Of a stretch of DNA of 14,706 nt, positions 12,431 to 14,706 are shown piece after piece. Source of the DNA: Chromera velia. Its lineage: Eukaryota > Sar > Chromeraceae. Where the stretch lies: the NCBI GenBank assembly GCA_018398765.1, contig JAHBMJ010002924.1, forward strand, positions 1 through 14,706, given 5' to 3'. The position numbers were made by a program, and so were the translations under genes. How positions within the stretch are numbered: the first letter of the stretch is position 1; each line of letters opens with the position of its first letter. The notes beneath the pieces were generated by a model. It was not told the origin of the DNA, searched no databases, and saw only the letters and a list, made by a program, of their open reading frames with translations.

Positions 12431-13594
12431 CTTCTCCCAGATTCTGAAGTACCACTGGTGTTTGTTCCGAGCACTCGGTTGTCGAGACGCCAACAGCTGG
12501 AGCACTGCCCTCAGAGCCCCCACTGCGGCCTCTCGAATGTTCGCTTTCGGCTCTCCTTGAATGGCCACCTGCAGGGAAGGAGGGGAGGGAGGGGGCAAAC
12601 CGAGTCAAGAACGTGGGACGAGGGCACGGTTTGAGAGGAGCGAAGGACGAAATTGAGAGAATGGACGTTTAAAGTGTCCGGCCACTTTCCAATGCAATGA
12701 CGAGCAGAGGAGAGGAGACTATACGAAGGAGACGATTGGTGGCGACGAATGCAATGACCGCATGGATGCCGAAGAAATGGGCAGAGAGGGCGCGCGTCCA
12801 TATGCAAGAGAGCCAGAAAGAAAAGAATAAAAAATTAGAGGCTTAGAGGCAAGACGACGGGAGGCCAGTAATACAAAAACGCGGAGAGCAAAGAAGAATA
12901 AGAGAGGTAAGAGGAGACGAAGACGCAGAAACCCAGTGACACACAAATACAAGACGTCTCTGTTCACCCTGTTATGCTTCCCTCCCCCTTCCCTGTATTG
13001 AATCAAAACACTGACCCAGATCTTATCGAAGAAAGCCGGCACGTGGGCATGGAACTGTACAGGTGCGTTGTTGGCCAATTCCTTCAAGATCATCACAGCC
13101 GCAAAGCGATTGTACTCAGACCTTGGCTCCGCGATGAGCCACTCTAAACTTCTTCTCAACTCAAATTCAACAAAGTCTGCAGTCATGTTGCCTCCCGCAC
13201 GTACAAGATGCCCGAGAGCTCTGGTGGCGCGCGGAAGGACTGCTTGATCCACCGGCTGCTGGAAGACGGTGCGAAGATAATTGGCGAAGCGGATGATCTT
13301 CGTCTCGTTCTCGTCGCAGTGAACGTCGATCAACTCATCCATCGCGATGATGCCTCCAAGCTTCTCATGCTGTTCTTTTGACATGACAAGCTCATACAGA
13401 CGTTTGTTGAGATCGGTCATGAATTTGGTGAATGTTCCTGCAGACATCTCACGTGCCTCGGCTTCCACGTGAATCCTGAGGTTCTTCGCAGCCTTTGTCC
13501 TCACACTCTCGTGCTTGCTTCGAAGGTCTGCCAGGTAGCGGGTCACTACGGACTCTGACGCAACGCCCTGGGGGTTGATATGCAGGAGCGCCAT
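1..13594 (-). CDS. TOR: TOR (target of rapamycin) PIKK-family kinase, N-terminal part, 20 exons, truncated at left edge
   Basis: TOR is the Ser/Thr kinase of TORC complexes that links nutrient status to growth. Exons (5' to 3'): 13594-13016, 12568-12431, 12125-11989, 11474-11409, 11036-10907, 10359-10286, 9570-9449, 9132-8731, 8409-8148, 7709-7372, 7087-6639, 6323-6196, 5837-5712, 5225-4664, 4314-4163, 3754-2488, 1852-1709, 1293-1140, 731-617, 196-1. They join in phase to 1847 codons without a stop. Segments follow human mTOR in order, from the first HEAT repeats (residues 1-240) to the FAT start (about 1600-1847). Diagnostic matches are [14 protein letters not shown] with [18 protein letters not shown], and [16 protein letters not shown]. 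The protein is about 290 residues longer than mTOR up to the same point because of low-complexity insertions. The start ATG has A at -3 and G at +4, with an in-frame TGA 15 codons upstream (13639-13637). FRB, kinase and FATC are outside the window. Splice sites are my calls from homology and GT/AG; no transcript data were seen. Confidence 0.93.
197..616 (-). other. TOR: TOR intron 19 with CAGG microsatellite and A-rich tract
   Basis: Contains a GGCA microsatellite at 255-280 and an A-rich tract at 494-522 (a T-rich tract in the transcript). No gene is seen in the 420 nt. The donor side starts GTGGGTCGGTCGG. Confidence 0.8.
617..731 (-). CDS. TOR: TOR exon 19, FAT domain (residues 1744-1782)
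   Basis: 115 nt, acceptor CATGCAG, donor GTGGGT. It encodes [20 protein letters not shown] followed by [10 protein letters not shown]. This matches mTOR ILESLISINNKLQQPEAAAG and GVLEYAMKHF. The final TG joins the G of exon 20 to make the Trp of the conserved WYEKL motif. Confidence 0.92.
1140..1293 (-). CDS. TOR: TOR exon 18, FAT domain (residues 1693-1744); 3' end ambiguous
   Basis: Acceptor CCGCAG after a C/T-rich tract. It encodes [12 protein letters not shown] (m[14 protein letters not shown]), then [20 protein letters not shown] followed by QEF (mTOR LLGERAAKCRAYAKALHYKE followed by LEF). Two donors in the same phase are possible: GTTGGT at 1139 gives spacing close to mTOR, while GTAAGG at 1103 (exon end 1104) is closer to consensus and adds 12 residues rich in Lys and Glu. 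Confidence 0.9.
1655..1708. repeat. ATAC/CAGA repeat at the intron 17 donor
   Basis: Plus-strand ATAC units run into CAGA/TAGA units that end at the intron 17 donor. On the TOR strand the intron starts GTCTGTCTATCTGTCTGTAT. The remainder of intron 17 (1294-1654) is T- and C-rich near the acceptor. Confidence 0.85.
1709..1852 (-). CDS. TOR: TOR exon 17, FAT domain (residues 1645-1692)
   Basis: 144 nt in phase 0, acceptor TTTGCAG, donor GTCTGT. It encodes [20 protein letters not shown] followed by [16 protein letters not shown]. mTOR has [21 protein letters not shown] and IELALTSQDIAEVTQ. Confidence 0.93.
1853..2487 (-). other. TOR: TOR intron 16, no internal feature recognised
   Basis: This 635-nt intron separates SLAQ from VYQPL. 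It has no microsatellite and no gene-like frame, and its base composition is more even than that of the other introns. The donor is GTGAGT and the acceptor TTTGCAG. Confidence 0.75.
2488..3754 (-). CDS. TOR: TOR exon 16, largest exon: last HEAT repeats and FAT entry (residues 1222-1644)
   Basis: 1267 nt, acceptor TGTGCAG, donor GTGAGT. Order of content: about 95 Ala/Gly/Pro/Thr-rich residues; HEAT repeats with [20 protein letters not shown] (mTOR AIQLFGANLDDYLHLLLPPI) and [13 protein letters not shown] (mTOR ASRIIHPIVRTLD); a second disordered loop; [19 protein letters not shown] (mTOR LRSTAMDTLSSLVFQLG); a third disordered, Gly/Arg-rich loop; then [33 protein letters not shown] and [10 protein letters not shown], close to mTOR LQKAWGAARRVSKDDWLEWL and SLRSCWALAQ. 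The last block is highly TOR-specific. Confidence 0.96.
4074..4130. repeat. CT microsatellite in intron 15
   Basis: About 55 nt of CT units with one CC interruption near 4102-4104 and TTTC units at the end. In the TOR transcript it is an AG run about 32 nt after the donor of intron 15 (3755-4162). Confidence 0.9.
4163..4314 (-). CDS. TOR: TOR exon 15 (residues 1172-1222)
   Basis: 152 nt, acceptor CATGCAG, donor GTGAGT. It encodes [20 protein letters not shown] followed by [18 protein letters not shown]. In mTOR this is VIRVCDGAIREFLFQQLGML and IRPYMDEIVTLMREF. The donor is placed after CCTAT, which leaves an AT completed by the C of exon 16. Confidence 0.88.
4664..5225 (-). CDS. TOR: TOR exon 14 with long low-complexity insertion (residues 984-1171)
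   Basis: 562 nt, acceptor CATGCAG, donor GTCAGC. The first 130 residues or so are rich in Gly, Ala and Glu and lack clear homology; they replace the Ser-rich mTOR loop after GALDPYK. The end [20 protein letters not shown] then [12 protein letters not shown] and IMPAFLQ matches mTOR SMVALMRIFRDQSLSH, VVQAITFIFKSL and VMPTFLN. Confidence 0.92.
5261..5322. repeat. CA/CG alternating purine-pyrimidine tract in intron 13
   Basis: CA units flank a GCGCGCACGCGCGCACGC core, an alternating purine-pyrimidine stretch. It lies 36 nt from the exon 14 acceptor in intron 13 (5226-5711). The rest of that intron is unremarkable. Confidence 0.85.
5712..5837 (-). CDS. TOR: TOR exon 13 (residues 942-984)
   Basis: 126 nt, acceptor GTTGCAG, donor GTGGGT. 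It encodes [20 protein letters not shown] followed by [20 protein letters not shown]. The [11 protein letters not shown] block matches mTOR GLLGALDPYKH. Confidence 0.93.
5876..5934. repeat. CA/ACATGT-type repeat near the intron 12 acceptor
   Basis: Imperfect CA repeat with palindromic ACATGT and GTGTACAC words, about 40 nt upstream of the exon 13 acceptor in the TOR transcript. The remainder of intron 12 (5838-6195) shows no gene. Confidence 0.8.
6196..6323 (-). CDS. TOR: TOR exon 12 (residues 900-942)
   Basis: 128 nt, acceptor TTGCAG, donor GTCAGT. It encodes [20 protein letters not shown] followed by [17 protein letters not shown]. In mTOR this is DSSLLAKRQVALWTLGQL and STGYVVEPYRKYPTLL. 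The donor is followed by GTCAGTCAGTC repeats. Confidence 0.93.
6612..6638. repeat. C17 run plus CA repeat at the intron 11 donor
   Basis: Seventeen C bases at 6612-6628 followed by a CA repeat to 6638. On the TOR strand the intron begins GTGTGTGTGT and continues with seventeen G, starting at intron position 11. Intron 11 (6324-6638) holds nothing else notable. Confidence 0.9.
6639..7087 (-). CDS. TOR: TOR exon 11 with Ala/Gly/Pro-rich insertion (residues 750-899)
   Basis: 449 nt, acceptor CTGCAG, donor GTGTGT. The start [20 protein letters not shown] corresponds to mTOR HLVSNAPRLIRPYMEPILKA. The end, [14 protein letters not shown] and PLLLDVLQ, corresponds to NVLATIGELAQVSG and IIIMDMLQ. About 75 residues of low complexity (roughly 775-855) replace the short acidic loop of mTOR. 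Confidence 0.92.
7372..7709 (-). CDS. TOR: TOR exon 10 (residues 637-750)
   Basis: 338 nt, acceptor TTCACAG, donor GTCGGT. It encodes [16 protein letters not shown] (mTOR CVLASLDERFDAHLAQ), [20 protein letters not shown] (mTOR IRELAICTVGRLSSMNPAFV), and LLQLLTELD (mTOR LIQILTELE). This is one of the clearest TOR-specific HEAT blocks. The donor is followed by further GTCG/GTCA units. Confidence 0.94.
7794..8086. repeat. Microsatellites of intron 9: G10, GAAA and TG/AG runs
   Basis: Plus strand: a G10 run at 7794-7803, GAAA units at 7904-7932, TG units at 8051-8064 and AG units at 8064-8086. All lie inside TOR intron 9 (7710-8147). The AG run gives a CT tract in the transcript. Confidence 0.88.
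8148..8409 (-). CDS. TOR: TOR exon 9 (residues 550-637)
   Basis: 262 nt, acceptor CTTGCAG, donor GTCAGT. It encodes [20 protein letters not shown] followed by [16 protein letters not shown]; mTOR has FEFEGHSLTQFVRHCADHF and HKEIRMEAARTCSRLL. A second copy of its acceptor and first 31 exon bases lies 104 bp upstream in intron 8; only this copy continues into the conserved sequence. The 3' end (donor at 8147) is less certain because conservation is weak after residue 600. Confidence 0.83.
8379..8528 (-). repeat. 46-bp near-perfect direct duplication carrying an exon 9 splice acceptor
   Basis: Copies at 8379-8424 and 8483-8528 differ at a single base (8418 against 8522). In TOR orientation each has the acceptor CTTGCAG and the first 31 bases of exon 9. 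The 58-bp spacer (8425-8482) is AT-rich and itself contains a near repeat, ATTCTGTATGAAAAAGT and ATTCTGTATGAAAGT. Only the copy at 8379-8424 leads into the conserved exon; the other lies in intron 8. Confidence 0.9.
8731..9132 (-). CDS. TOR: TOR exon 8 with Gly/Ala-rich insertion (residues 416-550)
   Basis: 402 nt, acceptor CTGCAG, donor GTTCGT. The start [20 protein letters not shown] matches mTOR GLSPALTAVLYDLSRQIPQL, and the end [10 protein letters not shown] matches SITLALRTLG. Between them lie about 85 residues rich in Gly, Ala, Ser and Thr (roughly 455-535) where mTOR has a shorter loop. The donor is weak in form, but it is the choice that makes ALG join QFGLDE of exon 9 in the conserved spacing. 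Confidence 0.88.
9449..9570 (-). CDS. TOR: TOR exon 7 (residues 375-416)
   Basis: 122 nt, acceptor CTCCCAG, donor GTGAGG. It encodes [20 protein letters not shown] followed by [20 protein letters not shown]. This aligns with mTOR AHKRQKAMQVDATVFTCISMLARAMG and DIKELLEPMLA. Confidence 0.9.
9798..10003. repeat. About 200-nt polypurine tract in intron 6
   Basis: The plus strand is almost only A and G, with GGAA, GAAA and AAGC-type units and few interruptions. The TOR transcript is therefore a long C/T tract. It lies in the longest intron (9571-10285, 715 nt). The remaining part, 10004-10285, shows nothing I recognise. Confidence 0.85.
10286..10359 (-). CDS. TOR: TOR exon 6 (residues 351-375)
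   Basis: 74 nt, acceptor TTTTCAG, donor GTGGGT. It encodes [25 protein letters not shown], aligning with mTOR VRSEFKVYLPRVLDIIRAAL and PPKDF. Entry in phase 0 and exit in phase 2 match its neighbours. Confidence 0.87.
10815..10906 (-). repeat. GTTT/GTCT tract from the intron 5 donor
   Basis: About 90 nt of imperfect GTTT and GTCT units starts exactly at the intron 5 donor (TOR strand). The rest of the 547-nt intron (10360-10814) is a purine-rich section followed by C-rich plus-strand sequence, with no gene seen. Confidence 0.85.
10907..11036 (-). CDS. TOR: TOR exon 5 (residues 307-350)
   Basis: 130 nt between acceptor TTTGCAG and donor GTCTGT. It encodes [20 protein letters not shown] followed by [15 protein letters not shown]. 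This corresponds to mTOR AFRPSAFTDTQYLQDTMNHVL and TAAFQALGLLSVAV. The donor opens a long GTTT/GTCT-like repeat tract. Confidence 0.9.
11152..11205. repeat. 18-bp minisatellite, three units, intron 4
   Basis: Three tandem units at 11152-11169, 11170-11187 and 11188-11205 with the pattern GAGATAGGGAGGGAAACG. Unit 2 has one change and unit 3 has one change. It is purine-only apart from single T and C positions. The rest of intron 4 (11037-11408) is unremarkable. Confidence 0.88.
11409..11474 (-). CDS. TOR: TOR exon 4, 66-nt micro-exon (residues 285-307)
   Basis: This small exon encodes [22 protein letters not shown], which matches the mTOR stretch CRNSKNSLIQMTILNLLPRL. Its first base completes the AGG codon left by exon 3, and its last two bases join exon 5, so phases agree on both sides. 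The acceptor is TTTGAAG and the donor is GTAGGC. It is easily missed by gene finders. Confidence 0.88.
11494..11974. repeat. Complementary CAGA and TCTG tracts at the two ends of intron 3
   Basis: On the plus strand a CAGA tract lies at 11494-11531 and a CTGT tract at 11949-11974. In the TOR transcript the CAGA-type repeat is about 14 nt from the donor and the TCTG-type repeat about 20 nt from the acceptor. The two could pair over about 25 nt. The middle of the 514-nt intron is C/T- and A/T-mixed and holds nothing else I recognise. Confidence 0.85.
11989..12125 (-). CDS. TOR: TOR exon 3 (residues 240-285)
   Basis: 137 nt, acceptor CTGCAG, donor GTGAGC after ATCTACAG. It encodes the HEAT segment [19 protein letters not shown] followed by [10 protein letters not shown]; mTOR has DDRIHGALLILNELVR and FDQVCQWVLK. 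The loop between these two mTOR segments is much shorter here. Confidence 0.9.
12400..12430 (-). repeat. GTCT microsatellite that starts at the intron 2 donor
   Basis: A 31-nt run of GTCT units (read on the TOR strand) whose first GT is the 5' splice site of intron 2. The rest of intron 2 (12126-12399) shows no other feature. Confidence 0.9.
12431..12568 (-). CDS. TOR: TOR exon 2 (residues 194-239)
   Basis: 46 codons, phase 0 at both ends, between acceptor CTGCAG and donor GTCTGT. It encodes [20 protein letters not shown] and ends QWYFRIWEK; mTOR has VAVWDPKQAIREGAVAALR and QWYRHTFEEAEK. The donor is the first unit of a 31-nt GTCT repeat. Confidence 0.93.
12569..13015 (-). other. TOR: TOR intron 1, no internal feature recognised
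   Basis: 447 nt between KIW and VAIQ. The transcript is T/C-rich without a simple repeat. The donor GTCAGT lies at 13015-13010 and the acceptor CTGCAG at 12574-12569. Confidence 0.8.
13016..13594 (-). CDS. TOR: TOR exon 1 (residues 1-193): first HEAT repeats
   Basis: This exon of 193 codons ends in phase 0 at the donor GTCAGT. It begins [10 protein letters not shown] and then matches the mTOR N-terminus: [14 protein letters not shown], a REMS motif, [24 protein letters not shown], and [13 protein letters not shown] (mTOR has YVEFEVKRALEWL). It ends [10 protein letters not shown], matching mTOR QPFFDNIF. It is the best conserved stretch of the window and has no low-complexity insertion. Confidence 0.95.
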
Positions 13595-14303
13595 GGTGAC
13601 TGGAACCAGAAGATCTGACGGCGTCTCCCGTGACGGTCAGGCGTCTCCTTTCCAAGCTCTCAGTCTGGAGACGTACAAATGGAACTGGAAAAAAGATGTC
13701 TTGCACGTGATACGCAACGTCTCAACTTGGGGAGACGCACATACACTGACGAACTGTCGACAAGAGAATCACGAGGTTGTCCGACATCCGCAAAGAAAGC
13801 TTCCTTTAAATTGTCAATCTTGTTGCGATGTTGTTGCGATTCGAGGCTGCCAAACGCCTCAAACTGTTCCGTGCGCATGCGGTGCGCGCGCGAGCTATTA
13901 ATAGTATACTGACTTGTACAATCTTAATAATCGTACACGAACAGAAACTTGTCGTGAATGACGATCGTATGTATTAACTTATACGCGTTCGAGGTATACT
14001 AGATGCAGATAGACAACGACTGACAAGGGTGCTTAGACACCTACAATGACGTTGACCGTCGAAGACAGAGCGAAAGTCTGACAAGACGTCGAGTCTGATC
14101 CCAGAAGAGTCATTTGAAGATCGATGTTGCGCAACAGTTGAACGTCGCTAATCTATTGAGAACCTGTCACGCGATCCGATAGATCGATTTCAAGAGGAGC
14201 GAGCCGTACGAACTGAGTAATCCTTTCTTAAGAAGAGCTGAAGCTGGCTACACAGATTCGATCGGTTCACATACCAAAATAAGTTTTCATACACCCTAAC
14301 GTA
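13595..14303. promoter_or_regulatory. Divergent intergenic region between TOR (-) and kinase-like gene (+)
   Basis: About 709 bp with no credible coding sequence; the short open frames show no recognisable homology. It must hold both 5' UTRs and both promoters. No microsatellites occur here, unlike the TOR introns, and CG dinucleotides look frequent. AT-rich candidates for core elements are the TATTAATA palindrome followed by GTATAC near 13898-13911. I cannot assign transcription starts. Confidence 0.55.
13622..13737. promoter_or_regulatory. Cluster of five CGTCTC/GAGACG motifs upstream of the TOR start
   Basis: CGTCTC occurs at 13622-13627, 13642-13647 and 13718-13723, and its reverse complement GAGACG at 13668-13673 and 13732-13737. 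Four of the five extend to (G)GAGACG(C/T). The two rightmost face each other as an inverted pair. The position, 28-143 bp upstream of the TOR ATG, suits a promoter element or a 5' UTR motif. A role is inference only. Confidence 0.3.
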
Positions 14304-14666
14304 ATGCAGAGGGACGTTTTCGTTTTGCCAAGTGGTAAGACCCTTCAAATCGGGGAAAGTTTGGGGAGGGGAACATACGGGGAAGTATTTAAGCTGGAAG
14401 ATGGAACTGTGCTAAAAGTGGTGAGGGGGGGGCTGAAAGCTACAGGCATCGTCACCGTACGAAACCATGTTCGGGAGCTAGGTCCTAGGCTAGGTCCGGG
14501 AGATCAAGATGATGGCGCGACTGCACAGTCAGAGGGTCCCCTTCAAGGAAATGGTCAAATTGTTGGGCGTTCAAATTCGACATCCAAACGTGGCAAAGGA
14601 AATCTCTCGTCTTAAAAAAATTCCTCCGGATTGCAAGGGAACCCCGGACTTTGAGCCTTTAGAGAT
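14304..14666 (+). CDS. Protein-kinase-like gene, first exon (partial); frame interrupted by a 25-nt segment
   Basis: From the ATG at 14304 the frame encodes MQRDVFVLPSGKTLQIGESL and then GRGTYGEVF, a typical kinase glycine-rich loop (GxGxxG at residues 21-26, Val28). DGTVLKVV follows, placing the beta-3 lysine at residue 38. After VRNHVRE at 14477 the frame drifts and stops with TAA at 14613-14615. If bases 14469-14493 (25 nt, GT...AG) are left out, VRNHV runs into REIKMMARLH, a good alphaC-like helix, then KEMVKLLGV (beta-4-like), and stays open to 14666, where a consensus donor GTGAGT begins. So this is the N-lobe start of a spliced Ser/Thr-type kinase; the catalytic loop would lie to the right of the window. 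The subfamily is not recognised. It could be a working gene with a tiny intron, or a copy broken by a small duplication. Confidence 0.6.
14469..14493 (+). other. 25-nt GT...AG segment that breaks the kinase frame
   Basis: It starts GTTCGGGAG and ends CTAG, and is followed by a near copy GTCCGGGAG at 14494-14502 (8 of 9 bases equal). Between the copies are CTAGG-rich bases including the palindrome CCTAGG. Removing any 25-nt register across the repeat restores VREIKMM. It is either an exceptionally short intron or a small duplication/insertion. Confidence 0.5.
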
Positions 14667-14706
14667 GTGAGTACATCTTTCCTTCCTCCCTCCCATGCAC
14701 CCACCC
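14667..14706 (+). other. Start of an intron in the kinase-like gene
   Basis: GTGAGT at 14667-14672 is followed by a C/T-rich run like that of the TOR introns, up to the window edge. The upstream frame ends here in phase 2, just before a TGA that would otherwise stop it. Confidence 0.5.

Noticed and set aside
1-13594. Another PIKK (ATM, ATR, DNA-PK, SMG1) instead of TOR
   Set aside because: The ordered matches, above all at exons 1, 10, 16, 17 and 18 ([26 protein letters not shown]), are specific to TOR as I know the families.
14421-14445. Another 25-nt GT...AG candidate intron in the kinase-like gene (GTGAGG...CTACAG)
   Set aside because: Splicing it alone leads to a stop at the CTAG region, and splicing both 25-nt segments leads to a stop soon after; it also removes the residues between the beta-3 lysine and alphaC.
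1-14706. tRNA, rRNA or other structured RNA gene
   Set aside because: I saw no cloverleaf with A and B box or rRNA-like conserved sequence on either strand; a tRNAscan/Infernal run would be decisive.

Overview
This window is eukaryotic nuclear DNA. One very large, intron-rich gene fills almost all of it and runs on the minus strand: the N-terminal two-thirds of the TOR (target of rapamycin) kinase. The evidence is a chain of conserved segments that follow one another in the order of human mTOR, lie between GT...AG introns, and join in one reading frame. I can place 20 exons (19 complete introns of about 280 to 715 nt; the last exon runs off the left edge). The joined coding length is 5541 nt, exactly 1847 codons with no internal stop. 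It covers the HEAT-repeat solenoid and the first part of the FAT domain. The FRB, kinase and FATC domains must lie to the left of base 1.

Layout, right to left. Bases 14304-14666 (+) hold the first exon of a divergently transcribed protein-kinase-like gene, with a glycine-rich loop, a beta-3 lysine and an alphaC-like helix. A 25-nt GT...AG segment interrupts its frame. Bases 13595-14303 are the shared intergenic/promoter region; it lacks the microsatellites seen elsewhere and carries a cluster of GAGACG/CGTCTC motifs next to the TOR start. Bases 13594-1 (-) are TOR exons 1 to 20. The TOR introns hold nearly all the microsatellites: CAGA/TCTG, GTTT, CT, CA, GAAA, AG, a C17 run, an 18-bp minisatellite and a roughly 200-nt purine tract.

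Organism: the many short introns, the alga- or protist-like low-complexity Gly/Ala/Pro insertions between TOR helices, and the CT/CA-rich introns suggest a protist or alga, perhaps a photosynthetic stramenopile. This placement is an inference with low confidence.

Main points for a second look: 5' splice sites that often form the first unit of a GTNN tetranucleotide microsatellite (G at +5 in all 19 introns); an intron whose two ends carry complementary tetranucleotide repeats; a 46-bp duplication that copies a 3' splice site and exon start into the upstream intron; and the 25-nt frame-breaking segment in the kinase-like gene.
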